Assembly (NCBI GenBank): GCA_964019425.1 | Contig: OZ025828.1 | Span: 248,001 to 312,000, forward strand | Direction of reading: 5' to 3' | Length of the DNA: 64,000 bases | From: Flectonema sp. DT1601 | Lineage: Eukaryota > Euglenozoa > Diplonemea > Diplonemida > Diplonemidae | Part shown: piece after piece, positions 32,735 through 44,031 of the stretch | Numbering within the stretch: the stretch's first letter is position 1 | Layout: each line of letters begins with the position of its first letter | Made by a program: the position numbers and the translations under genes | Notes under the pieces: model-generated | Databases searched by the model: none | Told to the model about the DNA's origin: nothing | Seen by the model: the letters and a program-made list of their open reading frames with translations, nothing else

Positions 32735-33651
32735 CCTTCTCTACGAAGGAACAGCATACTTGCATAGTTAAAGCAAAAAAAATGCACAAAAAAAAAAAAA
32801 AAAAAAAAGAGCTGTCACGTTACTCTTTTTTTTTTTTTTTTCTGTTTTTTTTCAAGGGAAATAACTTGATTGGGGAAAGGGGTGGCTTACAAGTTTTTGG
32901 ACGACCCCCAAAAGGCCACAAGAAGATACTGCTAATAAATCAATTTCGCAATCTAGGGTACCTTATAACGCATTATTCTTGAGCGTATCAAGTGCACGGA
33001 ATAACCTCTAGAGGATGGGTGTGTACTGCGTAGCAAAACCGCTGTTCTCGTTCAAGAGACCGCGTTGCTTTTTTTTAAGCAGAATTAAAAAAAAAAAAAA
33101 AAAAAAAAGGAATATAAAAACCATTCAGATAAAGGCTTGTTATTTTATTGATCCCAGACAGTAATGCTGAAAAATCACAAGGGGGGGGAAAAAAATAAAA
33201 AATAAAAAAAATAGATAACATATTGACCATGATTATAAATAAAACGGCTCTTAATCTGAAATAGTTTCTTCTCCGACGTCGTCGGCGCAAAAACAAAAAA
33301 AAAAACAAAAAAACATCGGAAAGATTTAAGGAGATTGAGCTTTTATTCGTTTGGGGAAATTAGTTTTTTTTTTCAGCTGCCACCCACCCAAGGAGTATTT
33401 AAGGGAGATCCTACTATTATCTACGACTACAGAAAACCTAATTCTAGAAGGGGGAAACAAAAAAAAAAAAAAAAATGTGGAAATTTCTTGGAACAAAAAG
33501 AGAACTATCTACAGCTCTCGAGTTGACAGAAAAAAAAAAAGATGAGAGGTAAATATAGTTTACAACAAAAAAAAAAAAAAAAAGGTCGCATAACACATGT
33601 ATCACCATTTGATTTCTCGCTTTGAGCAGCTGAAAAGCAACATCAAGGTGA
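31741..33651. other. Intergenic, long A/T tracts and one SINE-like copy
   Basis: Includes an A run of about 33 near 32112, a T run of about 36 near 32699 and several shorter ones, plus the repeat copy at 33121-33288. A minus-strand start with a GTGAGT donor near 32250-32275 (MLQRTTL) was seen, but no convincing second exon was found. Confidence 0.5.
33121..33288 (+). repeat. SINE-like dispersed element, copy D (diverged)
   Basis: Starts CCATTCAG, ends with AATCTGAAATAGTTTCTTCT and a CCGACGTCGTCGG hairpin, then an A-rich tail. It is the most diverged of four copies and has internal A-rich expansion. See the copies at 48097, 48831 and 55541. Confidence 0.6.
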
Positions 33652-34478
33652 CTAGAATCTAGGCATCGCAGGAGGTCCTCGCAGAGAATCATCTGTGAGG
33701 TCAACACACTTAACAATCTGATTATTATTTTATATATTTTTTTTATCAAAACAAAAAGAGCAATATCCAAAAATAAACACAACAATCATACCTTAACACC
33801 TCTTCTTCCTGCTTCACCAGTAGTATTCCACTGGGGTGGTGCCGGAGGTCTTACCTAATTTTGTTTTTATTTTATTTTTTTCCTGTCTCCTTTTTAAAAA
33901 AGATTTCTCAAAACCACAAATAGGAATACTCATACCTCATAATCCCAACCGTTCCAAATAACGTAACGTTCTTCAGCTGATTTCGGCCAGATTTCTACAT
34001 TGTGAGGGCGGGATGGAAGTACAGGTGGTCGAGGAGCAATTTTTTGAGAACCCTCAAGACCGCTCTTAACTGATCCGTGAATAGATTTCGGTTTCGTGGC
34101 TACTGAGTGACGACGACCAGGAGTAGAGCTACCTGGAGAATAAGGTTCATAATGAGAAGAGTGAATACGACTAACTGGTCTCGGAGGAGTTCCTACTGAT
34201 TTCGGATATCTAGTTGGGGGTCTTCCCTGAATGGGTGAATACGACGAACCAGATGCCTGAGACATTCCAAATGGCTGTGGTCTTGTAGTAGTTGATGGTC
34301 TCCTACCTGAAGGAGATGGTCTTCCTGAAGGTACAGCAAGTTTTTCTGGTTTATAACTTACAGGTCTCGGTGATCCTTGTGAAACAACTGATTGGACTCC
34401 CTTGTAAGGCCTAGAAATCCTTTGGGGTGCATTGCTAGCTACTCCATCTGCCCACGCAACAGTCTTTCTGTGTGACAT
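33652..34478 (-). CDS. Basic proline/serine-rich protein, three exons, 223 residues
   Basis: Exons are 33936-34478, 33792-33854 and 33652-33717, joined in phase 0 with GTATGA donors and TTAG/TCAG acceptors; the stop is TAG. The first ~150 residues are basic and rich in Pro, Ser and Arg (many SPxRP and GRPPT motifs) and look disordered. The conserved-looking end carries IWPKSAEERYVIWNGWDYE and PPAPPQWNTTGEAGRRG. It might bind microtubules or RNA. No family is recognised. The spliced tail is supported by frame and by the clean stop. Confidence 0.65.
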
Positions 34479-35038
34479 AATTACCAGTTAGCCTGAGGGA
34501 GGGGTTTGAATGTTTGAATTTATAAAACACAACTGTACCGCATCATATTAACATCAGTTAATGGCGATGCGTAACTTATCCTTTTGTAGTAACTATTAGA
34601 CGCTAACAATAATTGAACCCTATGGGAAGGGGAAAAAAAAAATTATAATTTTGAAAAAAGCTACACACATAAACTAAAATAACCAATCTTCAAAACGTGA
34701 AAACGCAGAGATCTCAAAAAAAAAAAAAAAATAATAATAATAACAACTAAATAAATAAATAAACATAGGAATCAGACAAACTCAGACATATTTTTTTAGT
34801 TTAATGTACAACACAATTAAAGAAAGGAGATAGGTGTAAGTAGCAGTTAGTAAGTGAGAAGGCTACCATATTCCATCATATAAACAATACGTTTCGGACT
34901 GTTTGTTTGTTTTGTTTGTTTTTTTCCCTACAACAACACACTACGAGTCTTTTTTAATAAAAAAAAAAGAAAAAAAAACACCAATAAAACAACATACCTA
35001 AAAATACTATTTAATATATCAAGTGACTTAACCCTATT

Positions 35039-36799
35039 CTATTGTAGGGTGTATTTTCCTTTAGATCCCTTTGGGTCGCACTTTGCTCTGACATCAAGAA
35101 GAGCCACTTCAATACCAGAAAGACGATTTTCTAAAATAGATATCCTTCTGTTTCCAGCTGTGTTAATATTCCCCAGCATTGACACCACTTGACTAGTATG
35201 TCGAGATAGTATATCATCCAGCATTTTGAGTGAGATGGTAACGTTTTCTGACGAACGAACATTTTGAGACCCACACTCAAACGGTGTCGCAAATCTCTGA
35301 GGCGACGCAGATGCACGCGATCGAAGTATACTGCGAGGGGATTGAGAATGTCGATTTGCCTGATGAAAACATTCACTGGTACCGATGCTGGTGGTCCTTT
35401 CCATTTCACCAAAATGATCATCAAGATCACCATCAAGGTCAGACGTTGATAATATTGGAGATCGTCTTTGATGAACAGGAGTAGTAGCATAAGGATATCC
35501 ATAAGTATTTATTAATGAATACCTACGACATCCTTGAGGTACTGGTGAAGATGATGGCGTTCGTAAAGCATTACGTGTTGCAACACCAGTGCCATACCTC
35601 TTGGCGTATGATTTCTGGAGACCGTCGACGAATAAAAGACAGAGGATATCTAACTCTCTCTGTGAATCCAACTCAACAACAATTTCTTGAAACGATCCTG
35701 TTAATATGGTAACAGGAAACCCAACAACAAGAACACCTAACAACATTGTAACAGCTGCAACTGCTTTACCAGCTGGTGTGACTGGAACTTTATCACCGTA
35801 CCCGACTGATGTTAAAGTCACTACTGACCACCACATCGTATCAGGAATTGATTGAAATGCAAGAGGCTGTCCTTTATCTAAGTACGTACTGTCACTGTCA
35901 CGTATCCATTGACTTGTTAGCTCATTAAACGTAGCCTCACCTCGTTCACAATGATACATGAATGATGAAGTTAGTGCCATGACCATAATTAAAACAAGAC
36001 ATAGCCACCATAAAAATGGAGCTGATCTTTTCAAGGCATATCCAAGCATGGTTGCACATGATGACTTGCCTAGTTTTAACATTGATAACACCCTGAAAGA
36101 ACGTATAACTACCCTAAGGACTCTGATACTGATTAATGCGTTTGGTTCATCACTTCGAGTGGCTGCTGATATGAGATATGGTAACAAAGCGAGTAAGTCA
36201 ATATACGTCATGGGTTCTTTTAAATAGCCAATCCAACCATCTGGGTAGGATATAGTCCAAGCAAGGAACTCACCAACAAACACAACCATGCAGGTGATCT
36301 CTAATGCAGAGATGATTGGCTGGTCTCCGTCTCTTGAATAATTCTGTGGAAGCGATTCAATCATCAACACCACCAATGATGTTATGATAGCAAGTTGACA
36401 TATTCCTCTGATGAACCAAGAGAGGAATAGAATCTTTAAACTTTTTCCAGAGTAACGAGCATCCTTAAATCCAAACATAACCCAAATCCATGCCGTGATA
36501 GTTTTGGGTTGGGGAGGTTTTCTTATTGTGACGGCCTTAAGAATGTAATCATAGATTTCTTTTATTTCTAAATACTCACTGGCATCAGAATCTATAGCAG
36601 CGAAAACTCTATCCCCATCGGGAATGACGTCATGATGAGGAAATAGTGCTTCCCAAAGTTTTCGAAATCCACCTATTCGAATGACCCCATCAGAATCTAC
36701 GGCACCAACTTCATTCAACATTGTCATCAACAGGTTCATGTTCATAGCGGATTCTGATTCCGCACTCACTGTCGACTGATCTGATTGAGAGATTTCCAT
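35039..36799 (-). CDS. Voltage-gated K+ channel subunit with N-terminal EF-hand
   Basis: 586 residues. An EF-hand loop lies at residues 70-81 (D70, D72, S74, E78, E81). Six membrane segments follow: S1 ~131-148, S2 ~162-181, S3 ~198-213, S4 ~222-243 with Arg at 226, 229, 233 and 236, the pore, and S6 ~345-367. The selectivity filter TLTSVGYGD is at 328-336 and S6 has a PVT kink motif. The C-terminal tail is Ser/Arg-rich and ends in a short coiled coil. It should conduct K+ across the plasma or an internal membrane on depolarisation, possibly tuned by Ca2+ through the EF-hand. It resembles Shaker-type Kv channels but has no recognisable T1 domain. Confidence 0.9.
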   Translation of the reverse strand: MEISQSDQSTVSAESESAMNMNLLMTMLNEVGAVDSDGVIRIGGFRKLWEALFPHHDVIPDGDRVFAAIDSDASEYLEIKEIYDYILKAVTIRKPPQPKTITAWIWVMFGFKDARYSGKSLKILFLSWFIRGICQLAIITSLVVLMIESLPQNYSRDGDQPIISALEITCMVVFVGEFLAWTISYPDGWIGYLKEPMTYIDLLALLPYLISAATRSDEPNALISIRVLRVVIRSFRVLSMLKLGKSSCATMLGYALKRSAPFLWWLCLVLIMVMALTSSFMYHCERGEATFNELTSQWIRDSDSTYLDKGQPLAFQSIPDTMWWSVVTLTSVGYGDKVPVTPAGKAVAAVTMLLGVLVVGFPVTILTGSFQEIVVELDSQRELDILCLLFVDGLQKSYAKRYGTGVATRNALRTPSSSPVPQGCRRYSLINTYGYPYATTPVHQRRSPILSTSDLDGDLDDHFGEMERTTSIGTSECFHQANRHSQSPRSILRSRASASPQRFATPFECGSQNVRSSENVTISLKMLDDILSRHTSQVVSMLGNINTAGNRRISILENRLSGIEVALLDVRAKCDPKGSKGKYTLQ

Positions 36800-38482
36800 T
36801 CATTACTATAAACCTCCCCCCGAGGATACACTTTTTAATATTTATTGGGGAAGGGGGGGGGAGTGTGAGGAAACCTCTGAATGGGGGGTGTAAATAACCT
36901 TAACAAAACTTATCAAATCTAGTAACTCGAAGGAAAAAAAAAAACTATCAGACGGCATTCGATTACATTGTTTATGATCACAGCTATCTGAGTCTGAAGG
37001 GAGAGTAGATTGAATATCATAACACGAACAATCATATAAATAACACCATTGAGTGTGGGGGTTCGACCAAACCTAATTGGGGGGGGGTTCAATGTAATGA
37101 TCATAACTGTGTGAGTGTGAAGAGAGGGTAAGTTGACATCATAATACCAATCTCAAAGGAACGACAATCTCTCGAACAATCTAATCAAATATACAACACT
37201 AAACCTGCTTGGGGGGTTAACTGTTCGAGTTTGTACGTAAAATACAAATGTTTTGTATCATAGACAACATAACGATAATTTAACATTAGTTCTGAGATAC
37301 AGTGACTAAAGGTAATGTTAGTGTAGGTATACACTCTGCGATTGACAATCTCTCGAACAATCTAATCAAATATATAACACCAAACCTGCTTGGGGGGTTA
37401 ACTGTTCGAGTTTGTACGTAAAATACAAATGTTTTGTATCATAGACAACATAACGATAATTTAACATTAGTTCTGAGATACAGTGACTAAAGGTAATGTT
37501 AGTGTAGGTATACACTCTGCGATTGACAATCTCTCGAACAATCTAATCAAATATATAACACCAAACCTGCTTGGGGGGGATTGATAATAAATATTAATTT
37601 CACACAAGAGTAAGAATTCAACTGAGGGTAGTGAAATACAATGCTATATATGAACAGGTTCAGAACGAACGATCCCCCCAACAACAACAAAAAAAAAAAG
37701 AAGGAAAAAATAAATAAAACGACGAATAAAATAAAAACAGAATAGATACAATGTTGTGAGGGTTCAACTAAGCACCCAATTGGATTTTATATTGTTGAGG
37801 CTTTTGACTAACTAAACAAAAAAAAAAAAAAAAAACACGTGTGAGCTATATGTAACATGGTAATCAATAAAAACAATAGAGTTATTCATGAGTACCACGC
37901 CAGTCCTGTTTACCAGAAGTGGCCCACTTGGAACCAGGATTCTTCGTCGGGGTTTAATTGAGCAACCCCGTAAACCATATCTTATTATACATGACTCACA
38001 GTACATGATCGTTGTGTGAGCCATAATAGTAGTTTTGATGTACTAATTAATTAATCCAAAGGGTGCTGATTATTATGAGTTGCTTTAAGGGAGGTAACTC
38101 ACAGCAATAGAGGACACAATTAGTTTTTGAAGGAAGTAATGAATTTTAACAAAAAAAAAAAAACATATAATAAGTAAATAAATAATTTCAAATTCTCTCC
38201 AATAACCGAAAAATCACTTAACATTCGCGGGTGAAGTCCACACCGTGAAAAGGAAAAAAAAAAAATGAAAACCAGATATATTCGAGGAAACGACGGACAA
38301 AAAAAAAAAAAAAAAAACGTCTATTAATTACTTCACCTGTTGCTGCACCTCAATAAGATAGCAAAAAAAAAAAAAAAAAAAAAGGGAAAGGAAAGGAAAG
38401 GAAATCAGCGTGCTGAGATAAAGAGGAAGAAGGAAAACGTTCGTACAGAATGAATATAATAACATAAACGAAAGTGAGATTG
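36800..38482. other. Intergenic with a tandem repeat and a hairpin-rich segment
   Basis: Holds the 181-bp repeat, G-rich stretches (GGGGGG after CTTGG, several times) and a structured stretch at 37895-37965. No ORF is supported. Confidence 0.55.
37163..37577. repeat. 181-bp tandem repeat, about 2.3 copies
   Basis: GACAATCTCTCGAACAATCT starts at 37163, 37344 and 37525, giving a period of 181 bp. The first two copies are almost identical and the third is cut short after the CCTGCTTGGGGGG stretch. It lies upstream of the K+ channel, away from any gene. Confidence 0.9.
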
Positions 38483-40037
38483 TTACAGATTATCGATATC
38501 TACGACATCTGTTTCAAGTGCTGTACAAGTATTGTCTTTAGCGGCAGGGCAATCTTCGGCGAGATCTGCGGCTTTCATTGAATGCACATCTACAATTGGT
38601 TCATCGATCACAGTTGGTTGATCAGCGGGGGTTGAATCTTCGTTATTCTCATCTTCAGCTTGTTTTTCTTCTTTTTCAATGTCATCAACCAAAGCGTCAA
38701 GTTCTTTATCATCTTTTGTTGAGCTACTGCTGCTGCTGTTGCTTCCATGTTTCTTATCTTTTTTATCTTTTTTATCTTTTTTACTTTTCTTGTTTGACTT
38801 GTCACTAAATGATCCGTTGAGATCCCTTTCTTTTGATTTGTCATTATCCTCACCAGTGTAATCAAGATCGACTACCACTCCTTCAGGAACTTTTAACTCA
38901 CTTGCTGGAGGGCTGTACATCGATGGCGCACTTCCATTGTCACTGAAATTGCGTCGGCTTTCCCTTCCGCGTTTGTCTCTCTGTTGGTTTGTTGTTTTTT
39001 TAAAGATAGTACAAAGCTACGGAGATAACAGAACAGTAATGTTGAGTAGATTTAATCTTGTTAGGATTGTTATGGTGATTGAAGTCACCGATATTAAAAA
39101 AGAAATTTTTTTTTTTTTTTTAAAATACACACGTCTTGTGGAATCATTTTACTACAGTGAGCGCAGTGAGTTGCCGGGAGTTTTGTTATTTTGCGACACT
39201 CTTTACAAGTATGGTTAATCTTAGTAGCGCAGTGATGACAATAATTACTAGTAGGAAGCATGTTGACACCACATCTTGTACATTCTATCATCTCATCTAC
39301 TTCATAATATGTTTTATTAGGATTAAATCTTGATGATCCTTGAGATGCCTGTGTGAGTGTTTGTTGAGGAATACAGAAATATAAACAAAAAAGAAGAAAA
39401 AAAAAGAAGAAACACAAACATCATCACCCCAGGCGCCCTGTTTGTATTTTGGAGGACAGGCACACTTAGCTGGAGATCTGTCAACTTGCTCATCGAGGTT
39501 GAATAAAGATTCTTGTAGATCTCTCATTTCAGCTTGATAACCCATCCATGATGCTTGAGGAGAAAGAGCTGGAACTTCAGGACGAAGAGATAGCTGTCTA
39601 TGAGGGGAATCTTCATTTCCTATTGTTTGAAGATGAAGATTAGTCCGTCCTGAGTGTCTCCATTCTGATAAGACTGCCTTTGCTGCTGTCGCTGCTTCTC
39701 TAGGAGTTCGAGTATCAGCTGTAGTAGACAATCCATATGCTCTGTGTGTTGATAACAGTCTCCTAGCGATCAATAATGCTTCTGCGGGATCTCTCACTGG
39801 TAGTAATCCACTGTTGTTAGGAGCCTGACCAGGATCCCATGTCTGTGCTCTATCCCTTAGTGCATCTTGAATAACTGTTGTCATAACAGGGACGTATCCC
39901 TCAGGTACGTTATCGGGTTGCACCCATCTTGGTCTCACCTTTTGAGAAGTTACACCAGTTGGAGAGTATGGCCAATTACTGTTTAGCCTCCCAGATTCAA
40001 ACGCCGCGCTGACGCCCGCAGGCACGGTTGTTGCCAT
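38483..40037 (-). CDS. Double zinc-ribbon protein with acidic/Lys-rich tail, three exons, 443 residues
   Basis: Exons are 39420-40037, 39133-39348 and 38483-38980, all phase 0 (206 + 72 + 166 codons). Exon 1 encodes an Arg/Pro-containing helical region. Exon 2 is a zinc-ribbon pair: CTRCG...CHHC, then CKEC...CAHC. Exon 3 is a disordered acidic tail with a KKSKKDKKDKKDKK stretch and polySer. The first donor is GTTTGTG, a weaker site; the second is GTGTGT. The ATG follows an acceptor (TTCTTATTCAACAG). Treble-clef ribbons of this kind bind nucleic acid or protein. The family is not recognised. Confidence 0.7.
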
Positions 40038-40164
40038 AGGCTTCTGATACTGTTGAATAAGAATTACGATGAAACAAGACACAGGAAATTATAAAAGAAA
40101 TAAATAAAATAAATTACAGCTACAGTTTACAATTAAAAATAATTAAGTCTACAAAAACCAGATA

Positions 40165-41268
40165 TTAACAATGCCTGTTTACAACAGGGTCCTCATCAAG
40201 GAGGTGCTTAAATGGAGAGCCGACAGGAACCCATGCCGGTCCAGGAATATCCTTCTTCTGATGAGGTTCTAGGTAAGTACTTTGAAGTTCGTGAGCTGCT
40301 TTCTTACCAATTCGTGTACGCGTTCGTTTAATGAGCTGAGCCATTTCTTTTTGAAGCTGTTCAATCTCAAGTTCTAACTTAGCAATAAGTCTTTCAGCAG
40401 CTGCTAACTTCTTTCTGAGATCTTCGCGATCTTCTTCACTTTCTTTTAATTTTTCTTCGATATTTTTAAACCTCTCTAACTCCGAGAGTGCCATATTTAG
40501 ATCAGCTTGTAATGTTGATATGTGTGCTTTGAGTACAGCTAATTCAGTGTCCTTCTCTTCTATTATTTTATTCAGACGATGAATATCTTGTGAAGTCTGA
40601 CATAGTTCATCAAGAACAGAATCAACTCTTGAGTGTAATCTACTGCAAGCCTCATATACAAGTTCAGGTATTTCTTTACAGAGTGTGTCATCACATCGAT
40701 CTCTGGTGGAAAGGATAGTGTCGGGTGATGGGAGTCGATTCCATTCTTCTTTGAATTCAGCGTTTATCGTGTGAGGTTCTGCGACTGCTTCGCATCGAAG
40801 AAGCGCTTGAAGAAGTTGTTGACTTCGATTCCTCTCAGCTTCCAACTCCTCCTCAAGACGGATTTTCGCTTCCGCATCGGTTTCACCTTCAACAACACCT
40901 TCTTCTAGAAGGACGGAGTAGATAGCTCCAGACTTGTCACTTCCACCAACTTGCCAAAGTGCTGCTAGTGCTTCAGAATTCTGACTGCCGGTAGTGCTTC
41001 CTCTCCAGGCATTTGCTATTGAACTAGAACTTTCTTTTGTTGATGGTTCATCAACTTCTTGTTCTTTCTTAACTGGAGTAGATGGTCTTTCTGGAGAATA
41101 ACCTCTAGACTCAACCCATCCTCCTGGTAGCCCTGCTCTACCTCGTACAGGTCCACCCTCACCACCATATGGTCTTCTCTTAGGGCTTATTGCTCTTTCG
41201 GGTATTGGTGGACTTAGGACTGGTTTGCGAACAGGAGAGAGTCCCCTAAACTCAACGTGGTACGGCAT
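40165..41268 (-). CDS. Coiled-coil protein, 367 residues
   Basis: The N-terminal ~100 residues are Pro/Arg-rich (LSPVRKPVLSPPIPERAI) and disordered. Residues ~140-180 and ~215-320 are strong coiled coil (EERLEEELEAER- and LKESEEDREDLRKKLAAAE-like heptads). The end has PGPAWVPVGSPFKHL. The ATG lies ~28 bases after an acceptor (AGTTTTCAACAG). It sits just upstream of the zinc-ribbon gene, with 127 bases between them, and shares its Pro/Arg-rich style. It may be a cytoskeletal or flagellar structural protein (inference from composition). Confidence 0.75.
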   Translation of the reverse strand: MPYHVEFRGLSPVRKPVLSPPIPERAISPKRRPYGGEGGPVRGRAGLPGGWVESRGYSPERPSTPVKKEQEVDEPSTKESSSSIANAWRGSTTGSQNSEALAALWQVGGSDKSGAIYSVLLEEGVVEGETDAEAKIRLEEELEAERNRSQQLLQALLRCEAVAEPHTINAEFKEEWNRLPSPDTILSTRDRCDDTLCKEIPELVYEACSRLHSRVDSVLDELCQTSQDIHRLNKIIEEKDTELAVLKAHISTLQADLNMALSELERFKNIEEKLKESEEDREDLRKKLAAAERLIAKLELEIEQLQKEMAQLIKRTRTRIGKKAAHELQSTYLEPHQKKDIPGPAWVPVGSPFKHLLDEDPVVNRHC

Positions 41269-41299
41269 GTTATCTCTTAATGTGTTGGTACTGTTGAAA

Positions 41300-42461
41300 A
41301 CTATGCTATGAAAAAAATCTACACTGGATGGCCAATTACCAGGGAAGGAACACTACAACCGTGACGAGGTAAAGTCTCAACAGTGTTGATGTGTGACCAT
41401 AATTGTGTTTGTGCGACTATCAGAAACAATTCTAAATAAAGTAAAGGATGTTATCGCTCGCTGACACCCCAGAGGTCATATATTGTTGTCATCATTGCAG
41501 AAAAAGAAAAAAAAAAACACTATAAAACTATGGGTAATAATTTCAGTGAGTCTCTTCAAATTAACGTATCACGGGTATATTCGGAATATTATTTTTTTTT
41601 TTCTCTTCTTCTTCTTCTTCCCTAATATCTCACTTAACAGGCTACTATGTTATTCTTGCGCTTTGTGTTTTTTAACGTACTAATTTTCATGAAGTTGGTT
41701 TGTGGGTTGCAAAGTATGCCGCCTTTTGTTGATGACTTTGTGAATCACTAAGAGTAAATATTATACAAAAGCTGAAATGAGCAATCTTCCTATAACTTTT
41801 AACTTTTTTTCTTTTTTTTTTTTTAAAAAAAACTTTTTAATCCTTTTTTTAGCAAGACTGGGATAACCTGATAGCCAAAGAGCATACGGTAGATAGGGGG
41901 CCCATGTTCCTTATTACTTTTTTTTTTTTTTCTTTTTTTTTTTTTGCGCACTTGAAAAATTCATCATTTATTCATTATTGAGCGAAGCTGACCTGAAGTG
42001 GGGTAGATTGGTCAAAAAAGATATCGGACAATTACTACCAACAGTCAACACCAACAGTCGGTTTTTTTTTTTTTTTTTTTTTTTTTTCTTTTTCTCCCAA
42101 ACTTTTTTGTCCGTAGCATCCAACATCAATCTTGGGTAAGGTGAAGGGAAAGTGAAGTTGGGTGGGAAATTTTTAAAGGGAAAAAAAAAAAAAAAAAACA
42201 ACTTTACTACACACGAATAAAAAAATGTTCTCGTCCCTTAAGCCAATCTGCAGAAGACTACTGAGAAAATCTTGCCATGCAGTTACTGACCAAATGAAGT
42301 TCCAAACACATGGAACACCAGTGAATAAAAGAAAATATTTTAATTTAATACGGGAATACGGAAAGGGAGAGGCAGATACACTTGTTTTTTTTGTTTGTTT
42401 TTTTTTTTGTTTCCCTCTTGATCTGTTGTTGACAAACCAGTAACAAAACCCTTCCTAAGTC
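41300..42461. other. Intergenic, T-rich
   Basis: Contains several T15-T25 tracts (41810, 41920, 42061) and the 3' flank of V-ATPase copy 1. Small ORFs here are homopolymer artefacts. Confidence 0.5.
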
Positions 42462-43181
42462 TTAATGCCAGGTGCATGGAATGTCTTCCAAACTAGAGGC
42501 CTTGGAGTTCATCAAAAGTGAGATGATAAGACCATAAAGTCCCAAAGCCTCAGCAAAGATCAACATAAGAATCATAGCAACGAAGACAGCCTTCTGCTTT
42601 CCGTATGCTCTTACTGAAGTGTCACCAACGATACCAATCGCGAGACCTGCAGACAAAGATGAAAGACCAGCAGCAAGACCAGCTCCAAAGTGAATGAATC
42701 CCATCGATGACATGTACTTAGTAGTCTTGATGTTAGTGTTGATGATAACGGCTACGATAAGTCCGTAAATACCCAAGATACCTGTTGTTAGGATTAGTTC
42801 ATTGTTTTGTTTTGATTCACCGCAACCCGAGAAACTGATAGAGACTTACTTCTCAACCAGGTGAGTAACAGAATACTCACATTCCAAACATTTCAATTAA
42901 ATTACATACCAGCCATGACTACTGGAACGATACCACGCATGATCTTAGTGCTGTCTACGAGAGACAAGTGAGCAACACCGACACCCTGTTGTTGTTATTA
43001 TTGTTTTGTATTTTTTGTGGTGGAAAACTTTTTGATATCACTAAAACACAATAAGCAAGTCACATACAGCCTTGGCGGTACCGTACGCGGCACCCAAGTT
43101 AGCGAATACGAGAGCTGCAACACATCCCATTGATCCGAAGAAGTATGCCGACATTGGCTCGATATCTGCGCAGTTAGCCAT
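42462..43181 (-). CDS. V-type ATPase proteolipid subunit c, copy 1
   Basis: Exons are 43068-43181, 42910-42985 and 42462-42781 (introns of 82 and 128 bases); 169 residues. Four transmembrane helices form the c-ring subunit that carries protons through the V0 sector of vacuolar/acidocalcisomal membranes. The essential Glu141 sits in helix 4 ([12 protein letters not shown]). Donors are GTATGT-like and acceptors AACAACAG. This copy has one extra residue (His) before a TAA stop, because the TGG TAA end of the other copies has become TGG CAT TAA. The 5' flank has a conserved CTTCTTCCACAG acceptor ~47 bases upstream of the ATG. Confidence 0.95.
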
Positions 43182-44031
43182 TTTGTTAAAAGGTTAAAGG
43201 TCGTAGAGATCACTGTGGAAGAAGAGTATGAAGAAGCTGAAAACACAAAACTTCTGAATGCAATATATTTCCGTCCTATCAACTACCGGGGAATGTATGT
43301 TATAAAAGTTCTCCCTACACAGATGACACATAATATCATATAACTGTCCTACCCTTATTAAATATATCTCCTCAGTCTCGAATACCGGTCTTCTTGTTCT
43401 TTTTGTCTTTTTTTTTCCCTCTTCTTCATCTCATTCTTCTGGTTGTATCTTGAGAATAGAATTTAAAAAAAAAAATGGGAGGAGGGGGGGGAAAAAAAAA
43501 AAAGAAATGGTGGAGAAAATTCGTAGAACAAATAACTTGATGCAGTAACCGGTTTTCACTAGGGTGGTAATTTTTTATTTTTTTTATTTTTTTTTTTTTG
43601 TTGTTCATAACACACGGTACGGAATGGGGAAAAAAGCAGCACAGGCTTGGTAGTCCAACAGCAGTGGAATACAAGAAAAACACATACAGATCACCTGCAA
43701 CGAACTGTGAGGCAGTGTCACCAGCAGCATCCACAAAACAGAATGAAAAAAAAAAGAAAAAAACACAATCATGTGGTACATTCCAGGTAATGTCTTGTGT
43801 ACAGCCACTCTCCTCTACTAAAACATTGGTTAGCAGAATAAGGACTAAAAACCTGACAACAAAGAAACAGTCGTGCATGAAGTTTTTTCTGCAGCCTTGA
43901 TTGAGCGAATCTTGCGAAAGGAAACGGGGATGAGATATTTAAAAAAAAAATTAAAAAAACGTGAATGAAAGAATCAAAAAAAGAAAAAGGGGAGAGAAAT
44001 AAAATTAAAACTACTACCGCCATCATCAGTC
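43182..44031. other. Spacer between V-ATPase copies 1 and 2; possible small gene
   Basis: A minus-strand ORF from 43878 starts with a signal-peptide-like MHDCFFVVRFLVLILLTNVL followed by TQDITWNVPHD, and an acceptor (GGCTGCAG) precedes it. After that the frame runs through poly-Phe codons typical of an intron. It may be the first exon of a small secreted protein gene, but I could not find a convincing second exon. Confidence 0.3.

Noticed and set aside
32850-32960. U2 snRNA-like GGCCTTTTGG on the minus strand
   Set aside because: Only ten bases match; the branch-site recognition GUAGUA region and Sm site are absent.
37950-38010. tRNA-like stems
   Set aside because: No A/B boxes and no acceptor-stem pairing.
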